From: Rhopalosiphum padi
Lineage: Eukaryota; Arthropoda; Insecta; Hemiptera; Aphididae
Length of the DNA stretch: 64,000 bases
NCBI RefSeq assembly: GCF_020882245.1
Contig: NC_083598.1
Span: 9,231,178 to 9,295,177, forward strand
Reading direction: 5' to 3'
The notes under the pieces were generated by a model, which was given only the letters and a program-made list of their open reading frames with translations, was not told where the DNA came from and ran no database searches. The position numbers and the translations under genes are program-made. Of this stretch, positions 36,601 to 50,800 are shown piece by piece (within the stretch, counting starts at the first letter, position 1; each line of letters opens with the position of its first letter).

Positions 36601-37266
36601 ATAATAATTATAAAACTGTTCATCAATTAAGTAAATTGAAATAACATCAAATAAAAAATAATTACTTGTAAATGTTGTAAATCATCTTCTTGAATATTAA
36701 ATTTTAGGTTATATATTTGGATTGAGCTAAGCAAAGTGCTTAATGCAAAAACTGTGGCACAATCTTTGACTGTACTTTCACTATCAAATGTACCTTGGGT
36801 ATCTAGTAGTATGATGGCTACTTTTTCACCATCTTCTAAAGTAGCTTTAAATACTTCAGACCACATAAGAATACCTGTAGTATCTCTATCAGATCCACCA
36901 CGCCAGGTAAATCCATCCAATGGCTTATCATCCGAACCAATCCAATGAGCATCTTCTTTTATTAGGTTTAAATGATACTACAATGATATTATGTATTAAT
37001 AATATTATAATACTTAAGTTAATTAATAATTTTTTATGATTATTTACTGTAGCTTTCATGTATCTGAGGAAAAAATCCATTAAAAATGATTTTCCTTTTC
37101 GGTAAGATCCAGCAACAGATACCACAACAACATTTCGATCTTTAACATCATCCTTCAGAAGAATACTTTCAAGAGCTTCTTCATCGAGTATGAATTGATG
37201 ATCTTCTTCAGCCAAAACTATTGGTACGGGTTTACCAACATTTATAGCATCTTGAACTTCTGCCAT
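33700..37266 (-). CDS. atl: Atlastin (dynamin-family GTPase of the ER)
   Basis: Eight coding exons: 37048-37266, 36666-36977, 36304-36592, 36053-36237, 35757-35978, 35474-35688, 33951-34017 and 33700-33885. They give about 564 residues, near the family size. Atlastin fuses ER tubules homotypically. The G1 loop GSYRKGKS is at 53-60, followed by WRGGSDRDTTG (about 99-108), the G3 motif DTQG at 132-135, G4 RD at 203-204 in FLVRDWSFPYE, and SCYLMPHPG. A helical middle domain follows (FKAYIKLFTGAELPEPKSML, then AEANNLSAVASA). Two membrane segments form a hairpin at about 435-455 and 461-481, followed by WAYIRYSG and a C-terminal tail with an amphipathic helix (YEIFLQKSLEQATNQAIN). Intron 6 has a GC donor (AG/GCAAGT), needed to keep WAYIRYSG. 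All the others are GT-AG. A TTGCAG acceptor five bases upstream of the ATG points to a spliced 5' UTR. Confidence 0.96.
35249..35377. repeat. 28-bp inverted repeat in atlastin intron 6
   Basis: Arms at 35249-35276 and 35350-35377 match in inverted orientation at 25 of 28 positions, with the core GTCCAGTT-ATCTTGGCCAT. They are about 73 bases apart. It lies in the GC-AG intron, close to its donor end, and could fold in the nascent transcript. It may be a small MITE, but target duplications are not clear. Confidence 0.7.
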
Positions 37267-37271
37267 AATGT

Positions 37272-40200
37272 CTGCAATAATAATAGTTTTAAATGATTAT
37301 TCCATGTTATTAAATTAAATAGTAATTATAGGTAGGTACCTAAAATATTAAAATATATTATAAATAAAATATAAATAGATAACTAAAAATATTCTTGGAC
37401 TAATTCATAAAGTTGAAAAGAATAATATTTTTTAAACACAACTGTGATAGATATTTTCTTGGTAATGTTATTTTTCGTTTAGATAAATAATGATAGTCTA
37501 AATGTTGAGAGTATATTATTGAAATTGATAATAAAAAATTTAAATTTGTAGCTATCTTTTAAATTAAAAATAACATTTAGTGCTTAAGCATTTTAAGACT
37601 TAAAGTAGTAAATAAAAAAATTAAATAAAAATAATTCATTGGTTGTTTATCTCCAATTATAATACTGATTAATTGATACTATTTAAAGCTGCAGGTATAT
37701 TACATTATGGTTTAGTATATTATGTTAATAAAGAAAAAAACCTTTTTTTGGCACAATAATACAGTATACCTATAGATAGGTAGGCAATTAAAATACAATA
37801 AAAATATCAATTAATATTGTAATAAATATAACATTATAATATTATTTTGTTTTTAGTAAGATTCTAGTAAGTAATAACTAATATAAATAACATTTTTACT
37901 AGATAATATTATATTATTTTACAGGAAGAACCCTAATAAAATATGAAATATTCATGGCAGCAACTACTATATTATTATTATTATTATTTATTTTATGTTA
38001 TATGACACTTGGCGCCACCCTTAATTCAATTTTAGGTATTTTAACTTTAAATTTAAAACTAGGTACTTACAAACAATATAAAATGTAACTACTGTTTAGG
38101 TTAGGAATTATGTACATTAATTACCATGAAATTACTTTAAAAAAATGTGTAATGCTACTTAACCTGTTAGATTGTACTATGATTTCATGCAACCTTCTAA
38201 CAATACAACGAGGTCAACAAAGAAGCATGACAAGCTGATTTTCTCTTACTCATTAATAATACCAGATAATAAAATGTATGTTTCAATAATTTACAAAAAA
38301 AAAAAATATTTATGTCAACTAAATTAAACTGTTAATTAATATACGTTTATTTAATTATTTAATAACTTATAAAAATAATAATTGTACACAAAATTATTTT
38401 AAATTTCTTTAAACAATTATATACAAATTAATGCTTTTAAACAACAATGATTAATGAAGGTAAAATAAAATATTTTGTTTGGAAGGCGCTTTGATGTGGA
38501 AGGAAGGCCAGATGACCTGGAAATGATTATTTGCCCAAATCCCAATTGGCCACCAGTCTGATGGTATTTTAAGACTTTAGAAATACATGCCAAAGTTTAA
38601 ATATATGTAGAATTATATATGAACAGTTACAAAAAATGTTTGCACCTTATTCAAAAATAAAAGTAAATAAGTATAATAATTAAATTAATTGTAAAATAGT
38701 TGCTTTCTAGTCAAAGTACCAAGGGAAATACTTTAATAAAAATACAATTTCAGAATTTATTCCCAAACATTGATATTTTTAGAAATTAACTAATATTCAA
38801 CTGTCATACATAATAAATAGGTAAGAGATTTATTCTATCAATTTAATATGGCTAATAATATCTACAGACCAGTATAGAAGTATACAATAAGTAGTTAGAG
38901 TCTGTAGCTTAATTATCTTAAGAAGTATTAAATATACACGTATTTGTGTAGTAAAAGATGCAAAATAAGTATTGTTAATTTTTTTTACAAATATTTTCAT
39001 AAATACGAAATTTAATAAATTATACAACTTTAAATAGTAAAATATTCATAGGTTAGCTAAAAACTGTAACTACCTGACTATTTTATAAAACAGCTGGAGA
39101 GTAAAACACCCAACAGCTAATCTTTTATGTATTAGATAAAATTACGTGTTATTGATACACTCATGTTTATTAATCTGATTTAGACAGTAACTATTTGATT
39201 GCTGAAGCTGGCAGAAAAAAAAGCATTTACAATTTGTGGGACAGAAAGAGGTTTTGTCTAACTTTTCAACCAGCATGAAAGTTTAACTTTAGGTGCAAGC
39301 ATGATAAAAAATGTATCTACTTGTTCTATTATAAATATTTATGGATTAAAATACATTTTAAAAACATTAATTTATTATGTATCAATTAAGGTTTTTTTTA
39401 AACATGATATAATTCAGAATACAATCTTATATAGAGAGCTCTCAAAATAATAGAATCAGGCACAGAGAAAAAAAATACAATCCAAGGGGAGAGGGGTTGC
39501 TCTTTCACCCACCCACTTTATTTGTTAGTCATCTTCCATGATACTATTTAATTTGTTTTTTTGGTATGATGAACAGAAAAACATTACTAGATAATATCTG
39601 CATTATAAAATATAATTTTTAGTAATTAACGAGGTAATTAATCTAAAACATATAATAAAAATAAAAATTAGGACATCTATTTAAGCTGCCACTATTCCAT
39701 TACATAGGTATATATATATATATATATATATTTTATTTATACTTTGATTGAAATAATATGATTATCTGTGCTTAATTAAGTATGTAGACTAAAATAGAAT
39801 AGTTAACTACTCGGTTAACTATAATAATTTATAGTTAAAAATAAATTTTGTAGAACATTTCAAAAATGAGCGTGCTATTTCAAAGAATCAAAGAAATTAA
39901 TGAATTGATATTACCTAATTCATTTTTAAATCAATATCTAAACAATTGATAAAATGGTTAATTAAATAAATTGATACTTATCACATTAGATGTTAACTAA
40001 TACATTTGCAATGTTTTTAAATTAAAATGCAAAATAATTGTTAATTTAATCTATACAATTTAAAAATGTACTAGGTATTTATAGTTTATACATATATCAC
40101 ATTTTATGTCTAATAAACTATTAATCAATGTGAAAAATATCAAATTGATAAGATAATTAAAATGACTTTTTTTTCTGACGAAGAAATACCAACTTATTTT

Positions 40201-40883
40201 AACGATTATAAAAGTTATCAATAATTTCTAGTAGCTACCTTTTAACTTTTAAATTATGTTTTGGATTGGGTATATTGAAGTTTATCAACAAAATAACAAC
40301 ATTACCTATTTGATTACCTAGTAGTTGAATAAAATTATCATGGTAAAATTTAAATATTGTAATTGTTTATTTAGCTCTTTATACATAATACATACAAACA
40401 AAACAATTAAAGCAAAAAAGCATGTTCTGTTATGACGAACAGGTGATACACGAGTTTGCATAATGGATACAAGAATGTTTTTTTGAATACAAACACAAGT
40501 ATATTGAAAACCGGCAGTGTTTTAAAACAATGTTATAAATCTGTCAATTATCATATTAAACTGATTCTTTATTTTGTGATAACATTTTAATCCTGACAGC
40601 AGTAGTAAAAGAGAGCAAGTAATGACTATCCTGGAGACGATAAACTTGTTTAATTGTGCACTAGCACTTAATTGCAGGTATACACTGAGATTAGTAGCAT
40701 TGAGAGTACATTAAATTTAGAGGACACTAAATGAGGAAGGGTGGGGGAACATTAAAATTGAAATCCTAGTTAACAGTTCGGTAGCAAGCCATTGAACAAT
40801 TCCCGCCTCGTCTTCGTAGCTTTACACGAATATTTCGGGATACCATTCGTGTTTTGCGTCTTATGGATTTTGGACGTACTTAC
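37272..40883 (-). other. Probable atlastin 5' UTR intron
   Basis: The interval lies between an acceptor just upstream of the atlastin ATG and a GTAAGT donor on the minus strand (complement of 40878-40883). It is AT-rich, with an (AT)n run near 39710-39731. No gene is seen inside. It is inferred from splice signals and the GC shift at its right end. Confidence 0.45.
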
Positions 40884-41345
40884 CGGGCGTAGGTAGTACT
40901 CTGGTCTCTCCGGACGCTCTCTGGGTTGAACGTGTACAGTTTGACACGCGCGCTGCAGTGATTTCGCGAACCGATCGTCAAATGTTTCAAAACGGAAAAT
41001 CCTACCGGAATACTGTACGGTAGGCGCGAGGACGGGGAAATAGAAATCACGAATTAAAATAAATTAAATAACACACATAGACACGACACGATCGCATGCA
41101 CACGAAAACGTCAAGAGACACTGTAAATAATCGAATATTATTATCTCGCACTGACACCCACTTGTTTCAGTGTGCAGTTGGCCCACGGTCGGTGAAGGAA
41201 AAAAAAACAAACGTCTAAAGTCTAATGTCTATCATTAAAAAAAAACTTGTTTATCGTGTATTTGTGTTGACGGCTGCGCGTTATTGATGCGCCTGCGCAC
41301 AAGACAGCCGCGCGGAGAAACTGCCGCCGAAAACCGTTGACGTCA
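40884..41345 (-). promoter_or_regulatory. Probable atlastin first exon and promoter with CRE and NRF1-like sites
   Basis: This segment is clearly less AT-rich and has many CpG. A GTAAGT donor at its left edge would end a non-coding first exon. A full consensus CRE, TGACGTCA, lies at 41338-41345. An NRF1-like site, TGCGCCTGCGCA, lies at 41288-41299. No TATA box is seen. The arrangement suits a broad housekeeping promoter read leftward into atlastin. It could also serve an unseen gene to the right. Confidence 0.45.
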
Positions 41346-44300
41346 TCATAGCCACAAGCAGCGCGATCTGGCGGACGGGTGTCAGACATACGTAGATCGC
41401 ATAATAATAATAATTAATAAATAAATAATTATATTATATAAAATTAAGTACTACTTACTAAGTACTAGTTACTGTTATGTACCGATGAAAGACCAGGAAG
41501 AGTACCTACGAGTTACGAAACGTTATTATTGTTATTAACTTAATGTACTGTACACCTGTACGCACCACAGTATTTACGTAATAATACTATTATAATATTA
41601 ATGTTTTTGATTGATAGGTAATTTAAATGAAAAATGTTAGGTATTTATTATTTAGTTCATAGTGTGTAAATACATAAAAAAAATAGCCTAACGAGTAACG
41701 ACCGACGTGTACATCGATCACAGGATCGAATTGAAAAATAATCTGTTTTTTTGTGTGCAGATTAATATTATTGCCTACAGGATGATTATTAACATTGACC
41801 ATTACAGGTGTTGTTGTATATTATTTGTAATTTATTTAATTTATTTGCCTAATGGTATTATATACTATTATTACTATTTTTATTTAGGATATTATATTGT
41901 AAGTCTATTATATTATAACCTATAAGTTTATTCACAATTCATAAATTACAATAAATTATAGCCTATAGATTATAATATTGTATTACTGACTACTGTATAG
42001 TATAGATAATAGTCTATAGAAAAAATAGAGGTACTCTGGCACTCAGCAATGCTATTATTATTTCAATAGTGGTTTTTGTTGTTGTTTGCAGGCGCATATG
42101 ATACAGGTCGATAGATGTCGCTTGCGTAATGTGTTGAAAATCGAAATAGAAAAAGTAAAATACAGCAAAGTCGGGCCTTGCAGAACCGCGGAAGTCTCTT
42201 TTCTCCGTAAAACAGTAATACCAGCGGTTATCGATAATAATATGTCTTTCGATAGGGTAAAGTATCAAAAAATAACATACATCTTTTACAATTAGTTGTC
42301 GTTTTTATTTTTGTTAAAATGCAATGTAATTAATAATTATAAATCAAAATTGATGGTAGTAAAATTTAGGTTTCTTATTTTTTTTTAATAAAATAAAATT
42401 TTTAAAAAAGCTATTGATTTTAATAAAACGTCATGTTTCTATGTGGTTGTCTGGCGAATATTTAAGTACCACTAAAACATCTATTTATAGATCCATCACA
42501 ATTTCAGATTTCTTTAAAAAATTGAAATCAAACGAAGGCAAACGTACATTCATCAAACATTGTTATGTAACGTGTAGGCGTTTGAGTATTTACTATTCAG
42601 AATAGGTAGGTAGTTTTGCTATTATTAGTAACGATTTTTGGGTGTGAGTAAGTTTTGAGACAGGAAGTCGTGTTGGTATTGGATTGTCAATGACGAACCA
42701 AACACCACACCTCCTGCTGTTGCCAAAAAATAACTCACCTTGTAAATGTTATGACATTTATGACGAACGATAATTTAACCGATCATTTTATCTATGCGTA
42801 TTTATGAATATAAATGCAAATTACGGATGAACATGTAATTTAAAATGTATCTATTAGTAATATTAGTATATTACAATAATGATTATATTATATATTTATA
42901 TGGCAAATTGTAGCGTAGTATATGTTTAAGAAGAAAATGATGTATATCTACGGCGTCATATTAATATATTATTGTAATAACGATCATTTGCAATAGCTAG
43001 GTAGGTAACCTAACCTATATATACGGCTTAATATGTGGTTGTGTTTCTGTTTGTTGTTTTCTCGAACTGTTCAAGAACACCCACCAGTATCTGCAATCGT
43101 ATTCGATTACAGTAATATTTATTCATTTTCATTATAAATAATTTTCAAGTATAATAGCCATTTATTTGATTTATTTTAAAATCAATGGTATAGTACTTTA
43201 GCGTTTAGCATATACCTACTATATTTACATAGACAGTTACATCGATAAGACGCTTTACGACAACGTTCACACATGATCTAAACTTATAAGTCCTAATACA
43301 AAATAAATGTGTTTTTATTTTAACGTTATAGAATAATTTAGAAAAGGTAGGCCACATTTATTATTATGTACATACATAGGTTAGGCTAGCCGCTGGGTAT
43401 AAAATTAAATACGTAGTTTCAAGTTTGTGTCTACGAGTATATGACTCGATATGATGGTATATTTGACGGACAAAAAAACGGCTCAGCTAAAGATACATAT
43501 TGTTATTTGTTATAAATATAATTTAATTATATAGCAAAACATAATATATTTTTAAGAAAATACAATATAAGTATAATATTTTTCTCCGACTTATATATGT
43601 TTATTATAAAGAAAACATTTCTTCGTATTATTATTGTAATTATTAAGGAAGGTATTAAAATATAAAATAACAACTATTAAGAACATTGTTTGTGTCTTGT
43701 CGTCAGAAGTTTGTTTTTAAGTATTTATAAGTTAGCTATTATCCAATAGAATGATATAGTTATAATTATACATAGGTACTTAACTAAATTACTAACCATT
43801 TTCTTGAGAATATTTAATTTTTTTTTTCTGTGCTAATGATTAAAGATACATAATATATATTTATACATAGTTGATAGTTTAAACGTTAAAAACTATTCAT
43901 TATTTCAAGTACACGTAAACACATTTGAAATACCCATATAAATGTAATGACTAATCTAGCTAGGTCCTACCTATAAATTATAATTGTATTTGAAATTTGA
44001 TTTTTTTTAGTCAAAGTAAATAATTTTAATAACAAAAATAACCAATAAGCTATTACATAAAGATACCTAATGATAATAGTGATAAACTGATAAATGATAA
44101 CTAATAATATTTTAAATATTTTTATTAATATTAACAATATTGGTTCATGGTTGGTATGAAATATAATTTACACTTTGGATTTAAATTATTCTTAAATATA
44201 ATAATTAAAGATATAATGCTTACAATAATACCACAACATTTACATGAAATTTTATTTTATTTTTTTGTGAATAATTTGTAGAATGTTGCGCTTTAGTATT

Positions 44301-45483
44301 TTATTTTAAAGACATGTCGAAATTTAAATCATATGTTTTAATTCAACTAATATTAAAAAAGTAATCTACCTTTAACGATAGCAAAATCTTATAAAGTTAG
44401 TTAAATAAAAGTGACTAATCAAATTAAAAGTTTATAAGATTTTTTAATTTTATACATTTATTGCTTAAAATGCTGATTAATTTTAATACAAACCTTTTTT
44501 TCTACTATATATCCATTAAACTACTTAAATAACTTTATTTTATTATAGTTTCTGAATAGTATCATTATTACATTTTTTTTTATTTTTAAATGGAGTATAC
44601 TTCTTTATGTCGTTAAAATATCATCAATTTATTATCACAACAAAATTCCATTAGTATTTGTATTTCGAGTGTTATATATTATATAAATTTATATAATTTA
44701 CTATAATTATTATAAGTGACATATTTGATTTTTTGAATACATATATGATACAATATTTTGTATACATATTTTATATTTATTTATATTTAATATGAATTAA
44801 TTGTTTGATTTTTTTTTAATAAAACATAAATGTTCTTTATAATTAAGTTTTATTTTTATTACTATCGGATGAGATATAATATAGAACCAATCAGATTAAT
44901 CTTTATAAGACATTTTTATAAAATATGAGCCCTTGATTTTAATTAGAACTTCCAATTTTTCTTAGTTCTTTGTAATCCTAATTAAAACCGAACCAGTCGT
45001 CACGTGTAAAATAAAATTTAACGCTTTTGTAGGCGTACACTGGTGTCCAAAAAATAATACCTACTTACAACCTACATAACTTCTATATTGAAAAAAATAC
45101 GTGACTTGATTATTCTGGTTTGAAATGAAATAATAATTATTTTTCAACTATTTTGAAAATAACCTATGATAGCACCTTACAACTTTAAATATAATTAATT
45201 AAATAATTGAACAGTGTTCAATAATAATGGCCAATTGTTATATTTATCATTTTTTTAACACCAAAAACAATACTTACCCTTGGGAAACATAAATTTACTG
45301 CTATAAAAATGGACATGTTTATTTTGGTAACTTTTAAAATATGTTTTTTTTTTAATCACGGCAATTTACACAGCCCCGAAGGATAAAAGGGCGTGTTTCA
45401 GTGTTTGGGGTAAAAATTAAAAATTCTAAAACAATTCCTAGCATTCCATGTGAACTATTTGTTTCCCTAACTACATTTCAGTT

Positions 45484-45522
<39 letters not shown>

Positions 45523-47316
45523 GTATTATGTATATATATATATATAATACGCACGCACATGCATGAGGCTTAATTCGATTTGGCCGATTGCAGACTCGAG
45601 TTTGTTGGAAAGTTAATTGAATAACGTTCGTAAATGTAATATATGACACTAGTCTCTCAACCCTTTTCTGGGTTAAGCTATAGTAGAATAATAATTAGTT
45701 TCACACTTGGAAAATGAGTTATGTTTTTATTGTTTTGAAATAAATGTTGAAAATATAGATATGTACATTGTACAATAGAATGCATTTTATACATTATTTA
45801 TTCAGAGGAATTGGAGGTTCAGAATCAATCTTTATACTATAATATGTTTAATAAATAATGATATTTAATATATTGAACAATATTATTACTACTTGTATGT
45901 TGTATAAACTATATAGTTTTTGATTGTGAAATTAAAGGGCAAAAATTGCATGCATAATAAAATGTATTAAAACTAAGACTTAAGAGATTAGCAATATTAT
46001 TATAATTTATTGCCTATACCTATATATTGTTTATAATGACGATTACTTCAAGAAAATTGTTAATTGATATCAATATTAGGTAATGTATTATAAATTATGT
46101 TTTGTTTAATTTTAATTAAATATTTTAATTTAATGAATAATTAGAAAATAATATAATTGTATATAACTTTAATGTTATTTACATAATATTATCATGATTC
46201 ATGATGAAAAATTTGTTTTAATATTGAATTTAAAATCAATTGTGTATATTAAAAATAAATAACTGTTTCCATAAAATTAAAAACGATGAATAATATAATA
46301 TAATATTTATGAGAGATTTATTTTATAAAATAATTTAATAAATTATTGGTCAATTTTAAATTAAGGAACTTGTATTTACTATTTACTACTTAGTACAATA
46401 ATAATACATGTAATACATAAACATAATGCATAAACGCAAAACGTATACTAGGTCGGGTAAAGAAAGGTACGTTTGTGATGTATTCAATTTCGTGATATTT
46501 CTTTTAGCGTTTATAATAAACATATTAATATACCTATTCTGTATTCATCGATAAACATCTAAATAACGTCAAATTATACTAGTCATCATCTAGGTAACTT
46601 ATTATACCTATTATTTCGGTTGTCCCTTTACTTAATAAAACCATATAGCCATATAGGTATGTTATATTCAATGTGCTTTTAACACTTAAGTAAATTGTAA
46701 ATATAATAAGACAACTAGTAACTAACTTAAAAATGATAGTCACGTATTTTTTTTATTAAATAAAGGGAAAGTAGTATAATAGGTGCCTACTCGTTGAACT
46801 TTTGTGTTAATGCATAAAAATACGATTCGTATGTGATATAATTCTTTAATACCTACCTAACTAAACTAGAAACACGTTAGAAACTAGAAACATCCTGTAA
46901 AATAATGGTACTTATTATATTTTATTAAAACTTAATATTATAATTCGATTTAGACTGGCTATTTTAGTACTATTTAGTTATTTGTACAACAACAAATTTC
47001 TTAAAATACATTTTTATATAGTCTTAATAGCCTATGACTATGGATTATACCTAATATTAATTTTTAATTGATCTTGAATTTGATTTTGACGAAGAACACA
47101 TGTTTACTTTAAATATAATTTTATGGTAATAATATGATCCTATGAATTATTGTAGTTAAAATGTTAACTAGGTATATATAGATTTCAACATTTTTATAAT
47201 TAAAATCAAATAAGTAATTTATAAGTATAATTAAATTTATTAAAAAATAGATGTGATATTTAGAAGAAAATATAGATACTTAAATAAACTTGGGAAATCG
47301 CTCAGCTGTATAAAAT
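41346..47316. other. Long non-genic interval
   Basis: No gene was recognised on either strand. Short frames near 41700-42600 show no motif. AT-rich throughout, with the (CA)n run described separately. It may be intron or intergenic. Confidence 0.5.
45486..45518. repeat. (CA)n microsatellite followed by (AT)n
   Basis: A run of CA dinucleotides directly followed by ATATAT and, after a short spacer, another (AT)n block to about 45546. Confidence 0.9.
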
Positions 47317-47865
47317 AAGGTGTCGAGTTTATCTTGTAATTTAGAAGGTCACTGTAATAGATGTGTTAAATTTTAATTTAATGATATATTATTTGCTGAC
47401 AAGTCAAAAAAAATTATAAAAATATGTATATTTAATTTTAATTTGACATAATAAAGGTGAGTCAAATTAATATTTTGTTTTAATACTTTTTTATTAGTGT
47501 TTAAAAAATGCATATTCAATAAAAATTAAACCTATTGATTGTTTGTATCTATATAGGATATAATAATTATAACATTGTTTTTATTTTTATGTGTTAGTTT
47601 GTGAAAGATTAAAATACTTACAAGTTACAATAATTAAAAGTGATATTATAGGTATATACATTTGTTATTGACTTATATTATAAGTCTTATAATAATACTA
47701 AAACATAAGCTGAAAATTTATAAATTATATGTATGCTGTATAAAAAAATAAACTTTAAAGAAGAGAATTTTCTGTAATAGAAGGTGTCCTGAGTGTACCT
47801 CGTAATTGTGTAGTTCACTGTAATGGATGTGTTACATTTGAATTCAATAATAAATCGTTGCATAC
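47317..47865. repeat. Pair of diverged direct repeats, about 85 bp each
   Basis: Copy one at 47317-47400 and copy two at about 47781-47865 share the order AAGGTGTC, then TTGTAATT or TCGTAATT, then TCACTGTAAT-GATGTGTTA, then a matching AT-rich tail ending TTGCTGAC or TTGCATAC. The shared words are spread along the whole unit with several substitutions and small indels, so this is an old duplication rather than low complexity. The function is unknown. Confidence 0.7.
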
Positions 47866-50800
47866 AAAAAGCGATTAGGAACGGAGATGGTCTAAATTAG
47901 TCTATATTTCTAAGAACATTTTATTATTTATTTACATAATAATTAATATATATATTGTTCTATCTGCAGTAATACGTGATAATTGATAAGTTTAACTACC
48001 AAATTAAGGTAAAGATGATAATTTAAGTATATAATATAGGAATGTTTTAAGTTTCTACGGTTAATATATTTTCTGTTATACCACAAATATCATTTGAGAA
48101 AAAATTGTTATTTTAGATGTGAATATTCAATGTTGTCAAAATTTGAATTTGAATTACGCACGAAAAAAATATTATATTAGGTTAGATTAGGCTTTATTCT
48201 GAACATTTTTTTTTGATTTTTTGTAAAAAAAAAATTCATGTGGAATCTTGTATTACATTTTAAAGCTTTAGATATTAAAATAAAGATTGCGTGAATTTCT
48301 AACTACAGAAGAATTTACATATTTTCGTGATTTTGGAGAATTTCTTAAACATTTATACTTTTTACTCTTAGTAAAAAGCTCTTACTTAGTAAACTGTTGT
48401 AAGAGAAATATATAAGGAACCTTATATTATTACATTGTATTAAATTTTCAAGTTTTTTTTTATTCATAAACAATGATTTTATCATTCATAAATCAAAAAA
48501 ACAAACAAAAGGTTAAAAATTTAAAGGTTTTAAATGCATGTATCAATTAAATAATAATTGCTATTTATTAAATAGTTATACAGTAATTGGTTAAAACAAA
48601 ATACAATTTTTATAAGAAAGCTATATCTATAATATAGGAATACATATGATATGATTGAAATTGTTTATTTCTATTATAGTTAATTAAAAAATAACAATAT
48701 AATATTCAATATTTACAATTTATATTTTATTGATAAAAATGATTGAAACCTTGTCCCTAGAAAATCTTGAATACCCTATAGAGACGTGGACAAATTTGTG
48801 AATCCAGAATTACTGTGAATGGGAAGAGGGTTGGGGGTTGGGATCTAAAATATTTTTATTAGCATCTATTGTATAAAGAGGTCTTACATGCGTGTGTTTG
48901 TGGGCGAGGAAAAAAATTGGTTTTTATGAAGCCACAGGGTCATTGTTGAACACTCGCAGTTTTAAAGGTAAAGTAATTTTATCGACCAACTTGCAATGAA
49001 AACTTGCTGATTTTACGAAAACTATTATTCGTGAAAAAAAGTTTTAACAAAAGCCAATCCCATATTCTTGTAATGTGTGTACGAGGAAAGTCTTAAAGAA
49101 ACATATATATGTATAAAATATACTTCAAAATACCCTAACTTATAGTTTGTGAAATGTTAGCTGAGTATATTATTAAGATTAGGCAAAAACTATGTAAAAA
49201 TACAACCCTGTATCGATTATATTAGAATATTTGTATAATGTTCATGCATATATTTTCAACAACTTTACTATATATTAGAATTTGAAAAATAATTATTTAT
49301 TTAATACACACAAGGAGTGTTTCTTTGTTGTAATTGAATTTTAAATTAAAATGTGTGAACTATTATATACACTTTTTTTGTACTGATATCCAACTATATA
49401 GTATTAAATTATAACAAGATTAAACACATTGCAATATTTTTTATCTCCGATAAAGTTATTTCTATTCAACTAAAGTATCTTTATTAAAAGTTAATTTTAC
49501 ATTTATTTATTTTAATTATAAGTTGTTTTTAGTTAGGGACTTTTTTTTACATAAGTCGTTTTTGAATACTTGAAGTCTATAGCCTTAACTATGTTATAAA
49601 GTTACGTTTATTATTGATACTAAATTGTAATAATATTATATAAGTCACATTCACTGAACAAACTATCATTTTAAATTCTTTTTATGGCTCAAGTACATCA
49701 CGATACCACGAAAAAAAAAAACGTCAATTCAAAGTTGGGATCGTGTTTTTTCCTTTTATGTTTATTTTAATTGCATTAGCAGTCGTGGGAGTGTTTCAGT
49801 CGGAATTTGCTTTTTAACCTCTTCCGACCATCGTTTACACACACACGCGCAGTATCCGAGGAAAATATTTAAATTAAGCTTGGAGCCGAGAAAAAGAAAA
49901 AAAATGAAAAATAAATAAAGGAAAATTCCAGGTCCCCAAATCGATGAGTCGGTTCGATTTTTTTTCAATCAGTTCAATCATGACGGAAAAAATTGTTCGC
50001 TCAACCAAAACGAAAACACCGAATCCCTTTTTGCTTTTTATGAATAAGCTTAAAAAAAAACCTTCATTTTATTTTAAATAATATAAGGTGCCACGCAATT
50101 CATTTAAACGTTTATTTTTTCCTTTATTAATATGGTACAGTGCACAATTGGAGAAAGTACTTCCAATGTTTTTCTACAAATACGCCATTTGCAATTAGAC
50201 GGGAAGTCTTTTGGAGAATCCATTCCATTTTTCATATAATAATTATTTGTTATAATTCTTAAAGTCAATTTTTTCGGTTCAAATAAAATAAATGTTTAAA
50301 AACTTTTAATTTATTAGTATATATTTGAGGACCACAATATATGCATACAAATAATAAATTATAAAAGATAGCTTAAATATTTTGTATAATCCATCTGCAA
50401 TAATTTAAAATACTTTAAGTATTATATAACAATAAGTTTATAATAATTTGTTTTTTTCTTAAATTAAGATCTAATTTTTTGGTGTTATACTCTAACGTAT
50501 GTTAAATATTAATTTAATTGCAATAAATATATCAAATCTAGCTATTTTTTTTTTGAAATAAAATACAAATTACAAAATATTTTTACTTACATTTAAAAAA
50601 TATCTTAAATAAATATATTATATAATTTGTTATTGATTTTCTATTATTAGCAAAGATAAAAGTAGTTGGAAATGTTTTTAAAATTTTTAATTTTATCAAT
50701 ATTTATAAGAAATGTACAACACAGCTAGGCATTGTTTTAAATTTTGTATAAAATACTACTGTAGATGTTTTTAAGTGTTTTAATTAGATACTATTTTCAT

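Noticed and set aside
36940..36970. Acceptor AAAAG directly before the GAAGATGCTCATTGG exon of atlastin
   Set aside because: It breaks the frame. The acceptor ATTGTAG at 36978-36979 keeps phase 0 and adds a short YHLNLIK segment.
41700..42605. Several 60-85 codon frames
   Set aside because: They have no recognisable motif, AT-driven composition and no splice context.
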